Assembly (NCBI RefSeq): GCF_019800005.1
Contig: NZ_JABGCL010000034.1
Span: 1 to 40,311, forward strand
Origin: Geminicoccus harenae
GTDB taxonomy: Bacteria; Pseudomonadota; Alphaproteobacteria; Geminicoccales; Geminicoccaceae
Direction: 5' to 3'
DNA length: 40,311 bases
In this document: positions 23,429 to 31,558 of the stretch, one piece after another
Layout: each line of letters opens with the position of its first letter
How positions within the stretch are numbered: the first letter of the stretch is position 1
The notes under the pieces: model-generated
Database searches by the model: none
Told to the model about the DNA's origin: nothing
The model's input: only the letters and a program-made list of their open reading frames with translations
Made by a program: the position numbers and the translations under genes

Positions 23429-24655
23429 TCAGACGATGACGGGCGAGGGAATCGGGAGGATGAACTTGCCGCCGCGCGCCGCGTGCGCCGCCTGCTGGCT
23501 CATGATCTCGTCCTTGAAGTTCCAGGGCAGGATCAGGAGGTAGTCGGGCTTCGTCTCCTCGATCACGGCGGGCGCCTTGATCGGCAGGCGCACGCCGGGG
23601 ATCCAGCGGCCCTGCTTGAAGGTGTTGCGGTCGACCACGTAGTCGAGCAGGTCCGGGCCGATCCCGGCATAGTTCAGCAGGATGGTGCCCTTGGCGGCGG
23701 CACCATAGCCGACGATCCGCTTGCCCTCGGCCTTCAGCTCCAGGAGCATGGCGCGCAGGTCGGCCTTGATCTTCTCCACCCGGGCGGCGAAGTCGGCATA
23801 GTAGCCGAACTTGTCGATGCCGAGCTGGCGCTCCTCGGCGAGGAGGTCGGTGATCGACTGGTCCGGCCGGTCGACCTTCTCCACGAAGATCCGCAGCGAC
23901 CCGCCATGGATCGGCAGGCGCTCGACCCGGTTGAAGTGGAGCCCGTGCTGGCGGAACAGCGCCTTCAGCGCCGTTGCCGAGAAATAGCACAGGTGCTCGT
24001 GGTAGATCGTGTCGAACTCGCCATGGTCGATCAGGTCGCGCACATAGGGCGCCTCGATCACCGCGACGCCGTCGTCCTTGAGCAGCGTGGCGATGCCCTT
24101 CACGAAGCCGTTGGTGTCGGCGACATGGGCCAGCACGTTGTTGCCGTGGATGACGTCGGCGCGCTTGCCGGACCCCGCCAGTTCCTCCGCGATGCTCAGG
24201 CCGAAGAAGGCCAGGCGGGTGTCGATGCCCTTCTTGCGCGCGGCCTCGACCGGCCCGGGTGCCGGATCGATGCCGAGCAGCGGGATGCCGGCCTTCTGGT
24301 AGTGCTGCAGGAGGTAGCCGTCATTGGAGGCGAGCTCGACCACGAAGCTGGAGGAATCCAGCTTGCGCTCCCGGATCCGCGCCTCGACGTTCTCGCGCGC
24401 ATGGGCGACCAGCGCGTCGGTGAACGAGGAGAAATAGGGATAGTCGTGGCCGAACAGTTCCTCCGGCGGGACGGTCTTGAGGATCTGCACCAGCGTGCAG
24501 TCCTCGCAGAACGCCACGTCGAGCGGAAAGCGCGGCTCGGGCTTGTCCAGGTCGGCCTCGGCGATGAAGCCGTCGGACAGCGGCAGGTCGCCCAGGGACA
24601 GGAAGGTCTTGAGGTGCGGCCGGCCGCAGGACCGGCAGCTCACGATGTCAGCCAT
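23429..24655 (-). CDS. NDP-hexose C-methyltransferase (TylC3/NovU-like)
   Basis: A 408-residue protein with a complete C-methyltransferase layout. It has an N-terminal zinc segment (SCRSCGRPH, FCEDCTLVQ), a SAM-binding VVELASNDGYLLQHY region (about 105-120), the catalytic YHEHLCYFSATAL, the conserved IHGGSLRIFVEK, and a C-terminal Rossmann-like domain with IVGYGAAAKGTILLNYAG. Enzymes of this type methylate C-3 of a 4-keto-6-deoxy sugar nucleotide, giving branched sugars. The ATG at 24655 opens with MADIVSCRSCG; the frame upstream to 24826 is not family-like. It sits two bases after the stop of the SDR gene and 12 before the second methyltransferase. Confidence 0.84.
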   Translation of the reverse strand: MADIVSCRSCGRPHLKTFLSLGDLPLSDGFIAEADLDKPEPRFPLDVAFCEDCTLVQILKTVPPEELFGHDYPYFSSFTDALVAHARENVEARIRERKLDSSSFVVELASNDGYLLQHYQKAGIPLLGIDPAPGPVEAARKKGIDTRLAFFGLSIAEELAGSGKRADVIHGNNVLAHVADTNGFVKGIATLLKDDGVAVIEAPYVRDLIDHGEFDTIYHEHLCYFSATALKALFRQHGLHFNRVERLPIHGGSLRIFVEKVDRPDQSITDLLAEERQLGIDKFGYYADFAARVEKIKADLRAMLLELKAEGKRIVGYGAAAKGTILLNYAGIGPDLLDYVVDRNTFKQGRWIPGVRLPIKAPAVIEETKPDYLLILPWNFKDEIMSQQAAHAARGGKFILPIPSPVIV

Positions 24656-24657
24656 GG

Positions 24658-25695
24658 TCAGGCGGCCGCCTTGAGATGCTGGAGGGAGCCGTCGACGGTG
24701 CCGCCGGACATCAGGTTCTTCACATGCGCCAGGCGCATGTAGCGCGGGCTGAAGAACTCTTCCCGGGTGAGGTTCGCCGCCTTGTAGGCTTCGTAGAGCT
24801 GGCGGATGCCGGCCTCGACCGTCCATTTCGGCTGGTAGGCCGGCAGGGTGCGGGCGATCTTGTCGCAGTTCACCCGGTAGTTGCGGGCGTCCGGGCTGGC
24901 GTCGCTGGCGAATGTCACCTCGACGTCCGGCACGACCTTGGCGACCAGCTCGGCCACCTCGCGCACCCGGTAGTTCTCGCTGGTGCGGCCGACATTGAAC
25001 GCCTCGCCATGGACCAGCTCGCGCGGCGCCTCGGCCACCGACTTGAACGCCAGGGCGATGTCCTCGATGTGGACCAGCGGCCGCCAGGGCTTGCCGTCGC
25101 TCTTCATCTCGACCTTGCCGGTGGTGACACCGAAGCCGGTCAGGTTGTTGACCACCAGGTCGCCGCGCAGCCGGGCCGAGAGGCCATAGGCGGTGGCGCT
25201 GCGCAGGAAGGTCGGGCTGAACCGGTCGGAGGCCATCGGCGCCACGTCGCGCTCGGTCCAGACCTTGCTCTCGGCATAGGGTGTCACCGGGTTGAAGCCG
25301 GCGCTCTCGTCCAGATAGTCGTTGCCGGCCGCACCGTAGTTCGAGCAGGACGAGGAGAACACGAAGCGCGCCACGCCGGCGTCGCGGGCGAGCTCGGCCA
25401 GGCGGACCGAGGCCCGCCAGTTGATCGCGTAGGTGGTCTCGGGATCGAGGTCGCCCAGCGGGTCGTTGGACAGGCCCGCCAGGTGCAGGACCGCGTCCAT
25501 GCCCTCCAGGTCGGCACGCTCGACCTGGCGCAGGTCCTTCACGATCTGCCGGCAGTTCACCCGCGGCTGGCCCGGGAAGGTGCAGCCGTCGAACAGCAGG
25601 CTGTCCAGGCCGACCACCTCGTGCCCGGCCGCCTGCAGCATCGGGACCAGGACGTGGCCGATATAGCCGTCATGGCCGGTAACCAGAATGCGCAT
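24658..25695 (-). CDS. NAD-dependent epimerase/dehydratase (extended SDR, nucleotide-sugar)
   Basis: A 345-residue extended SDR enzyme. The NAD loop VTGHDGYIG is at residues 5-13 and the active-site region has FSSSCSNYG and YAESK (Tyr and Lys of the Y-x-x-x-K pair). NVGRTSENYRVREVAELV further on is the substrate-domain pattern of sugar epimerases. It would act on the CDP-sugar made by the neighbouring cytidylyltransferase. It lacks the opening typical of CDP-glucose 4,6-dehydratase (RfbG, GHTGFKG), so epimerase or reductase is as likely as dehydratase. It is second in the operon, 11 bases after rfbF. The exact reaction is open. Confidence 0.82.
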   Translation of the reverse strand: MRILVTGHDGYIGHVLVPMLQAAGHEVVGLDSLLFDGCTFPGQPRVNCRQIVKDLRQVERADLEGMDAVLHLAGLSNDPLGDLDPETTYAINWRASVRLAELARDAGVARFVFSSSCSNYGAAGNDYLDESAGFNPVTPYAESKVWTERDVAPMASDRFSPTFLRSATAYGLSARLRGDLVVNNLTGFGVTTGKVEMKSDGKPWRPLVHIEDIALAFKSVAEAPRELVHGEAFNVGRTSENYRVREVAELVAKVVPDVEVTFASDASPDARNYRVNCDKIARTLPAYQPKWTVEAGIRQLYEAYKAANLTREEFFSPRYMRLAHVKNLMSGGTVDGSLQHLKAAA

Positions 25696-25706
25696 GATGG
25701 AGGTCC

Positions 25707-26480
25707 TCAGTCCCAGATCTTCCAGGGAGCGTTACCGGAGTCCCAGAGCTCCTCGAGCCGGACCCGGTCGCGGACCGTGTCCATACACTGCCAGAAGCCT
25801 TCGTGCCGGTAGGCCATGAGCTGGCCGTCCGCGGCGAGGCGCTCCAGCGGCTCGCGCTCGAAATGGGTCATGTCGTTGTCGATATAGTCGAAGATGCCGG
25901 GCTCCAGCACGAAGAACGCGCCGTTGATCCAGCCCTCGCCCAGCTGCGGCTTCTCCTCGAACGCCACCACCTGGTCGCCCTGGATGTCGAGCTTGCCGAA
26001 CCGGGCGGGCGGCCGCACCGCGGAGACAGTGGCGAGCTTGCCGTGCCGCTTGTGGAAGCGCACCAGGTCGTCCAGGTCGATCGTGGAGACGCCGTCGCCC
26101 CAGGTCAGCAGGAAGGTGCCGTCCTTGCCCAGATAGGGCGCCAGCCGCTTGATGCGCCCGCCGGTCTGGGTGTTGAGCCCCGTGTCGATCAGGTCGATCC
26201 GCCAGTCCAGCGATGATTCGGCGTGGCGCTCCACCGTATTGCTACGCAGATCCACGGTCAGGTCACTGCTCAGCGAGCAGTAATCTGTCATGTACTTCTT
26301 GATGTACTCGCCTTTGTAGCCGAGCGCGATCACGAAGTCCTTATGCCCGTAATGGGCATAGTGCATCATGATGTGCCAGATGATGGGCTTGCTGCCCACC
26401 TCGACCATGGGCTTCGGCTTGCTTACGGTTTCCTCCGAAAGCCGGGATCCGAGACCGCCTGCAAGAATTCCGACCTTCAT
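25707..26480 (-). CDS. rfbF: Glucose-1-phosphate cytidylyltransferase
   Basis: A 257-residue nucleotidyltransferase making CDP-glucose from CTP and glucose 1-phosphate, the entry to CDP-hexose deoxysugars. The N-terminus MKVGILAGGLGSRLSEET followed by SKPKPMVEVG carries the nucleotide loop (GGLGSRL) and the sugar-phosphate lysine. GYKGEYIKKYM, LLTWGDGVSTIDL (metal-binding Asp) and INGAFFVLEPGIFDYI follow as in RfbF. The ATG at 26480 is preceded by GGTGGAG; an upstream start at 26510 is weaker. It is first of four genes with the SDR enzyme and two C-methyltransferases, defining a branched-sugar nucleotide pathway. Confidence 0.9.
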   Translation of the reverse strand: MKVGILAGGLGSRLSEETVSKPKPMVEVGSKPIIWHIMMHYAHYGHKDFVIALGYKGEYIKKYMTDYCSLSSDLTVDLRSNTVERHAESSLDWRIDLIDTGLNTQTGGRIKRLAPYLGKDGTFLLTWGDGVSTIDLDDLVRFHKRHGKLATVSAVRPPARFGKLDIQGDQVVAFEEKPQLGEGWINGAFFVLEPGIFDYIDNDMTHFEREPLERLAADGQLMAYRHEGFWQCMDTVRDRVRLEELWDSGNAPWKIWD

Positions 26481-26970
26481 GAGCTCCACCGACAGTCGAA
26501 CATCGCACACCTGCCCGTACTAGAACGCTTTGCCTTTCCGGTACCAGCAACAAGCCAGTGACCGCATCCTCGTGTACCAGCGCAATCCGTCACAGGGGGG
26601 TTTTTCGCCGCCGCTGTGGCCGCAGTGCCAGCGGGGAAAAGGCCATGACGCGTGTGTCATACCCAGAGCGCGCACCGAGCGGGGAGCTACCGCGAATGCG
26701 CCGCGCATCGCCAGTGTTGCGCGTCAACGGTGAACTATTCCCGCTTGGGCTGCCGAATTCTGTGACATTCGCGCAACGGAGTCACGTGGCGCCGCCGCAC
26801 TGGAGGCCTAGGAAGCCGCCGGAATCACCGCCTTCGCGACCACCCCGACCGGCCGGTCACCCGAATGGAATCGTTCGAGTTCAATGATCGGGCGGCTTTT
26901 CCTGGACGATCGCTGCCGGTTCTGATTCCTCCATTGGCCGGACCGCCATCCAGCACGAGGATTGCCGGAC
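26481..26970. other. 490-base divergent intergenic region
   Basis: This gap separates rfbF (minus) from the PadR-like gene (plus) and must hold the promoters of both. I see no convincing -35/-10 pair. It has a run of six G followed by five T (around 26605) and a patch of mixed GC from 26480 to 26780. No reading frame in it looks like a real protein, and no tRNA-like cloverleaf was recognised. Confidence 0.45.
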
Positions 26971-27522
26971 ATGGATGCCGACGTCACCTCGCATCTGGTC
27001 GATACGGCGCTGCTCGGCACGCTCTACGCCCGGCCGCGCCCGCTGCCGCGCGTGCTGGACGGCACGCGCGCGCTCTGCCAGCCATGGATCGACCCTGCCG
27101 ATGCCTTCCTGGTCGGCCGGGTCGAGGCCGGGCTTCGGGCCGGCTGGATGTGCCTGCGCGAGCCCGATGCGCCCACCGCCACCACCCCGGCCGGGCTCCA
27201 TGCCACCGAACATGGTCGCCAGCGCTTCGAGGCCGAGCTCTGCCGCCCGCTGGTGCGCGCCTGCCATCCGCATCGGGTGCTGCAGGAGCAGCTCCGCCTG
27301 AGCTTCATCGACCAGTTGCCGATGGACCGGCAGGTCCAGCTCGCGATCGAGCTGCGCCAGGACCGCCGCCGCTGCCTGGTCTGCCTGGGCAACCGGCTGG
27401 AAACGATCGGGGACGGGCCGGAGCGGCGCCTCGCTCAGGAGCGGCGCCGGCAACTGGAGGTGGAGGCCAGCGCCCTGGACCGGCGCCTTCGGGAGCTGGG
27501 CCTGCTGGCGGAGCCGGCATGA
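26971..27522 (+). CDS. PadR-like winged-helix regulator (divergent)
   Basis: A 183-residue protein whose layout follows PadR regulators. It has an N-terminal winged-helix part (LLGTLYARPRPLPRVL, DPADAFLVGRVEAGLRAGWM, and a wing ending in ATTPAGLHATEHGRQRFEAEL, like the T-P-x-G-x-x-R-F wing of PadR). A helical C-terminal part follows (LRLSFIDQLPMDRQVQLAIELRQDRRRCL, then a long charged helix ending RRLRELG), like the PadR dimerisation arm. Identity to known members looks low. The ATG at 26971 was chosen over a TTG at 26962. Its stop overlaps the next gene's start by three bases, so the two are translationally coupled. It may bind the 490-base region upstream. Confidence 0.5.
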   Translation: MDADVTSHLVDTALLGTLYARPRPLPRVLDGTRALCQPWIDPADAFLVGRVEAGLRAGWMCLREPDAPTATTPAGLHATEHGRQRFEAELCRPLVRACHPHRVLQEQLRLSFIDQLPMDRQVQLAIELRQDRRRCLVCLGNRLETIGDGPERRLAQERRRQLEVEASALDRRLRELGLLAEPA

Positions 27523-28040
27523 GCCTGGACACCATGCCGGCGGCGGACGGACTGCCATGCCCGGCACCGCTCGAGCTGGCCGAGCAGCTCGTCCTGTGGA
27601 TGTGGCGCGAGCTGCATGCCGAGCGCGCCCAGCCGTCCCCGGCTCTGGTGGCCGGGCTGCGCCTGGCCTTCGGCCTGGCCGGCGTGGAGCGGGCATTGGC
27701 GGCGGTGCTGGCCCTGTGGCGCTGCTATGACGGTCACCGGCGCCGTCCCGCTTCCGTGGCCGCACACCGTACCCGGTCGGTGAGCGCCGAGGAGCGGCTG
27801 CTGATCGGGCTGATCGCCACCGCCCAGCAGGGGGCGGAGGCGCATCATGCGGCCATCGTCCTGCGGCTGGTGCGCGGCGGGGGTGCCGAGGCGGTGGTCG
27901 AGGCCGCACGCGAGCTGGCGATCCTCCTGGCCCGCTCCGGCTTCCGGCTGCCCTGCCGGATCCGCGACCTGCCGGCCGACCGCATGGCCAGGAACGGCCA
28001 GGACGGCTGGAGCCTCGCGTCCAGCAGCGTAAGGCACTAG
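27519..28040 (+). CDS. Hypothetical helical protein coupled to PadR-like gene
   Basis: A 173-residue protein that I do not recognise. It is mostly helical and Ala/Leu/Arg-rich: LELAEQLVLWMWRELHAE, then GVERALAAVLALWRCYDGHRRR, then SAEERLLIGLIATAQQG and VRGGGAEAVVEAARELAILLARSG. There is no signal peptide and no clear membrane span. The ATG overlaps the preceding stop (ATGA). The tight coupling to a PadR-like regulator suggests a partner or co-regulator rather than an enzyme. The Ser-Ala-Glu-Glu start before the second half could mark a domain boundary. Confidence 0.65.
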   Translation: MSLDTMPAADGLPCPAPLELAEQLVLWMWRELHAERAQPSPALVAGLRLAFGLAGVERALAAVLALWRCYDGHRRRPASVAAHRTRSVSAEERLLIGLIATAQQGAEAHHAAIVLRLVRGGGAEAVVEAARELAILLARSGFRLPCRIRDLPADRMARNGQDGWSLASSSVRH

Positions 28041-28141
28041 AGCGGGGCGGAATGGGTGACCGGCACCGGACGAGGCCGGTGACTGCCGCCCGCGACGGCG
28101 GGAGCGGCGCTATCGGCAACGGCTTGCGAGAGGATGGAGCG

Positions 28142-28690
28142 ATGTTGCTCTCAGCGCATTCCAGTGCGCTCTTGTTGGTGGACCTGCAGGATCGGCTGCT
28201 GCCGACCGTGCTGGAGCAGGACGAGCTGATCGAGCGGTGCCGGCTGATGCTGCACGCAGCACGGCGCCTGGACGTCCCGGTGCTGGTCACGGAGCAGTAT
28301 CCCAAGGGGCTGGGGCCGACCGTGGCCGCGGTAGCGGAGCTGCTCCGGCCGGACGAGGTCATCGCCAAGATCGCGTTCTCCGCGATGGGCGATCCGCATG
28401 TGGTAGAGCGGATCGGCATGCTCGGCCGCGAGACGCTGGTGGTGGCGGGTGCCGAGAGCCATGTCTGCGTGCTGCAGACCGTGCTGGACCTGATAGGGCG
28501 CGGCCGCAAGGTCGCGGTGGTCGCGGACGCGGTGGGCTCGCGCCGGGCGTTCGACAAGGAAACCGCGCTGGTGCGGATGCGCCGGGCCGGCGCGCAGGTC
28601 GTGACCGCCGACATGGTGGTGTTCGAGTGGCTGGAGCGGGCCGGCACCGACGACTTCAAGGCGCTGGTGCCGCTCCTGCGCGGCCGCTGA
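28142..28690 (+). CDS. Isochorismatase-family cysteine hydrolase
   Basis: A 182-residue alpha/beta hydrolase of the isochorismatase/nicotinamidase superfamily. The catalytic triad is visible: Asp in LLVDLQDRL (about residue 14), Lys in IAKIAFSAM (about 78) and Cys in AGAESHVCVLQTVLDL (about 112). The HVCVLQT form, with no metal-site histidines, is like the YcaC/uncharacterised hydrolase branch rather than PncA. The substrate cannot be told. The ATG at 28142 follows GAGGATGGAG. It is separated by about 100 bases from the gene before it and converges with iolB, 30 bases away. Confidence 0.85.
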   Translation: MLLSAHSSALLLVDLQDRLLPTVLEQDELIERCRLMLHAARRLDVPVLVTEQYPKGLGPTVAAVAELLRPDEVIAKIAFSAMGDPHVVERIGMLGRETLVVAGAESHVCVLQTVLDLIGRGRKVAVVADAVGSRRAFDKETALVRMRRAGAQVVTADMVVFEWLERAGTDDFKALVPLLRGR

Positions 28691-28720
28691 ACTAGGCAGG
28701 AGCGGTCGGGGGGCCGGCCA

Positions 28721-29521
28721 TCAGCCGAGCAGCCAGCGATGCGCCTTCTCGGTGTTGAACCGCCAGACCCGCCGCGGCCCCGCCATCACGTTGAGATAGT
28801 AGAGGTCGTAGCCGTGCGCGGCCGCGCAGGGGTGGTAGCCCTTCGGCACCAGGGTCAGGTCGCCGTCCTCGATCGCCATCGCGACGTCGAGGGAGCGGTC
28901 GTCGGTGTAGACCCGCTGGAAGCCGAAGCCCTGGGGCGGGTTGAAACGGTGATAGTAGACCTCCTCGAGGGCCGATTCCTCCGGCAGGTTGTCCTGGTCG
29001 TGCTTGTGCGAGGGGTAGGACGACCAGCAGCCCGACGGGGTCACCACCTCGACCACCAGCAGGGAATGGGCCGGCTGGTCCTCGGGCAGGATGTCGCGCG
29101 GGTAGCGGGTGTTGGTGCCCTGGCCGCGCGTGCTGGTGCGCACGTCGTCCGGGCCGATCAGGCGCGGCATGTGCTCGCCGCCGCCCGGCGCCTTGCACAC
29201 CGCGACCTCGGCCGGGCCCAGCGCCTCCACGCGCACCTGGCGGTGCCAGGGGACGTAGACCGAATGGGGCAGGGCGGAGAACGGATCCATGCGCCCGCCG
29301 ACCCCCTGCCAGACCGGCCCCTCGGCCACCGCGATGTCGCAGCGTCCCGACAGGAGGACGATGCACCACTCCTCCTCGCCGGTCGGCAGATCGAACGACT
29401 GGCCCTGATGCAGCCGCCACAGGTCGAAGCCGACATAGGTCCAGCCGGCACTGGCCGGGGTCACCCGGTGGACCAGCCCGTCCCGGCCCGGTGCGTGGTT
29501 CTTCAGGATCAGCTCGCTCAT
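28721..29521 (-). CDS. iolB: 5-deoxy-glucuronate isomerase IolB
   Basis: A 266-residue bicupin enzyme of myo-inositol catabolism that converts 5-deoxy-glucuronate to 2-deoxy-5-keto-gluconate in the cytoplasm. Signature parts are GWTYVGFDLWRL, the metal-binding YPSHKHDQDNLPEESALEEV (two His and a Glu), and GDLTLVPKGYHPCAAAHGYD. Length matches the family. Its ATG overlaps the stop of the iolC fusion gene by two bases as ATGA, so the two are coupled and work in successive steps. The other iol genes (iolA, D, E, G) are not in the window. Confidence 0.93.
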   Translation of the reverse strand: MSELILKNHAPGRDGLVHRVTPASAGWTYVGFDLWRLHQGQSFDLPTGEEEWCIVLLSGRCDIAVAEGPVWQGVGGRMDPFSALPHSVYVPWHRQVRVEALGPAEVAVCKAPGGGEHMPRLIGPDDVRTSTRGQGTNTRYPRDILPEDQPAHSLLVVEVVTPSGCWSSYPSHKHDQDNLPEESALEEVYYHRFNPPQGFGFQRVYTDDRSLDVAMAIEDGDLTLVPKGYHPCAAAHGYDLYYLNVMAGPRRVWRFNTEKAHRWLLG

Positions 29522-31431
29522 GCCGTCTCTCCCCTGGCGCGATCCCAGGCACGCAGCAGCCCGCCGTAGCGCTCCGCCATGGCCGCGGTCGCCGCGGCGT
29601 CGTCGAGCCGCCCGTCCAGCCAGTCCCGGAAGGGCTGGCCGAAGATCGAGCGGCCGACTGCGAAGCCCTGGCAGACCGGGAAGCCCGCCGCCAGCCGGAA
29701 GCTCTCGGTCAGCCGGTCCAGAGGTGCGTCCAGGCCCAGCAGCAGCACGCCCCGGCAGAACCGGTCCCGTGAAGCCACCAGCTCCTGGATCGCCTGCCAG
29801 CCGGCCCGGTCGGCGGGAGCCTCCAGCTTCCACCAGTCCGGGTGGATGCCCAGGTCGTAGCAGCGGGCCATGACCGCCGGCACGGTATCGGTTCCGACCG
29901 TCCGCCCGGACGCGCTGGCGATCACTTCCAGGAGCAGCTCGTGGCCGCTCTTCCGGCAGGCGGTGAACAGTTGCAGGAGCCGGCGCTCCTGTTCCGCCAC
30001 GAGTGCCGGATCGTCGTCCGGATGCCAGCGGACCAGGCATTTGACGCAGTGGTCCAGCGGCCATTCCTTCAGGGTCGAGCCCAGGTCGTCGCCGCCCTCG
30101 AACGCCAGCGGCACGGCACCCGGCAGCTCGATCGGCCGGCCGATCCACAAGCCCCTGCCCGCCGCACGATACAGCGCGTCCTGGCCGAGCCTTCCGTCCA
30201 CCAGAATGCCGCCGTCCCCGCGCGAGCATGTGGCCGCCAGCGCCGCGTCCAGCGCCAGTTCCTTGAACCGGCCGATCCGCTCAAGTGCCATGCCGCGCTT
30301 CGTGACCTCCGCCTCGAGCTGGGCGCGATGGTCGAAGGCGAAGGCCAGCACCTGGCCCGCAGGCCGGCGGCGGTTGGTCGACCAGTGCAACTGCTCCAGC
30401 CGCGCATCCTCGCGCAGCCGCCTGGTCGGGCTGCCCTCGCGCAAGAAGGCGGAAAGCTCGGCCCAGGACGGGCCCGAAGGCGCGCAGCCATGCCGGCTGA
30501 CCGTGATGGCGCCGCAGGCATTGGCGAAGCGGGCGCAGTCGGCCAGCGGCTGGTCGCGCAGATAGCCCCGCAGGAAGCCGCTGAGGAAACTGTCGCCGGC
30601 CCCCAGCACGTTGAAGACCTCGATCGGGAAGCCCTGCCCGGTGATGCCGTCTTCGACACTGGCGGGGATCGGGCCGTCGAACAGCACGCAGCCCATCGGC
30701 CCGCGCTTGAGCACGATCAGTGCCTGCGGGGCCACCGCGCGCACCCGCCGAAGCGCCGATAGCGTATCGGTCGACCCGCCGGCGATGTGGATCTCCTCCT
30801 CGGTGCCCACCACCACGTCGCATTCGGGCAGGATCGACTGCAGATGGGCCGAGACGCTGTCGGCGGCGACGAAGCGCTGCTCGCCGCTGTCATGGCCGCC
30901 GATCCCCCACAGGACCGGTCGATAGTCGATGTCCAGGACGATCCGCCGGCCGTGCAGCCTGGCGAGCGCCATGGCGTGGCGGCTGGTGGCATCGAGGTTC
31001 GGGCGGCTGAAATGGGTGCCGGTGACCAGCAGCGCCCGGGCGTCCCGGATCATGGCCGGGTCGACGTCGTCCGGCTGCATCGCCGCGTCCGCACAGTTCT
31101 CGCGATAGAAGATCAGGGGAAAGCTGTGCTGGTCGCGGATGCCCAGGATCACCAGGGCGGTGAGCCGCTCGGGGTCGGTGACCACGCCGCTCGTGTCCAC
31201 CCCGTCACGGGCCAGCTGCTCGCGGATGAACCGGCCCATCGCCTCGTCGCCCACCCGGGTGATCAGGGCCGAGCGCAGGCCCAGCCGCGCGGTGCCGATC
31301 GCGATGTTGGCCGGGCAGCCGCCGACATATTTGGCGAAGCTCCCCATGTCCTCGAGCCGGCCGCCGACCTGCTCGCCGTAGAGGTCGACGGAACTGCGCC
31401 CGAGCGTCACCACGTCGAAACGGATCGTCAT
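29518..31431 (-). CDS. iolC: 5-dehydro-2-deoxygluconokinase IolC fused to DUF2090 domain
   Basis: A 637-residue two-domain protein. Residues 1 to about 325 are a PfkB kinase (DVVTLGRSSVDLYGEQVG at the start, KYVGGCPANIAIGTARLG, and the catalytic NVLGAGDSFLSGFLRG) that phosphorylates 2-deoxy-5-keto-gluconate. Residues of about 345-637 are DUF2090 (VLAFAFDHRAQLEAE, then WWKLEAPADRAGWQAI, GFPVCQGFAVGRSIF), a TIM-barrel aldolase-like domain. DUF2090 is commonly fused to IolC in proteobacteria and may do the next, aldolase (IolJ-like) step. The start is the ATG at 31431; upstream sequence in the frame is not kinase-like. It lies 127 bases downstream of flhB on the same strand, probably a separate operon. 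Confidence 0.92.
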   Translation of the reverse strand: MTIRFDVVTLGRSSVDLYGEQVGGRLEDMGSFAKYVGGCPANIAIGTARLGLRSALITRVGDEAMGRFIREQLARDGVDTSGVVTDPERLTALVILGIRDQHSFPLIFYRENCADAAMQPDDVDPAMIRDARALLVTGTHFSRPNLDATSRHAMALARLHGRRIVLDIDYRPVLWGIGGHDSGEQRFVAADSVSAHLQSILPECDVVVGTEEEIHIAGGSTDTLSALRRVRAVAPQALIVLKRGPMGCVLFDGPIPASVEDGITGQGFPIEVFNVLGAGDSFLSGFLRGYLRDQPLADCARFANACGAITVSRHGCAPSGPSWAELSAFLREGSPTRRLREDARLEQLHWSTNRRRPAGQVLAFAFDHRAQLEAEVTKRGMALERIGRFKELALDAALAATCSRGDGGILVDGRLGQDALYRAAGRGLWIGRPIELPGAVPLAFEGGDDLGSTLKEWPLDHCVKCLVRWHPDDDPALVAEQERRLLQLFTACRKSGHELLLEVIASASGRTVGTDTVPAVMARCYDLGIHPDWWKLEAPADRAGWQAIQELVASRDRFCRGVLLLGLDAPLDRLTESFRLAAGFPVCQGFAVGRSIFGQPFRDWLDGRLDDAAATAAMAERYGGLLRAWDRARGETA

Positions 31432-31558
31432 CGCCTGCCCTGGCCCGCCCTGGTCCGATTGCCCCTCACCCGCCGGCCGGCCTGCGGCCGTGCGGGAGCC
31501 TGCTGCCCGTCTAGCATCCGCCGGTGGCGAAGGCACGCGGGGACGCTCGTCCAGGCTG

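Noticed and set aside
22394..24742. A 782-codon open frame on the plus strand
   Set aside because: It is antisense to two well-supported methyltransferase genes and has no domain of its own.
26800..26890. CGTTCGAGTTCAATG, resembling a tRNA T-arm
   Set aside because: No acceptor, D or anticodon stems can be drawn around it.
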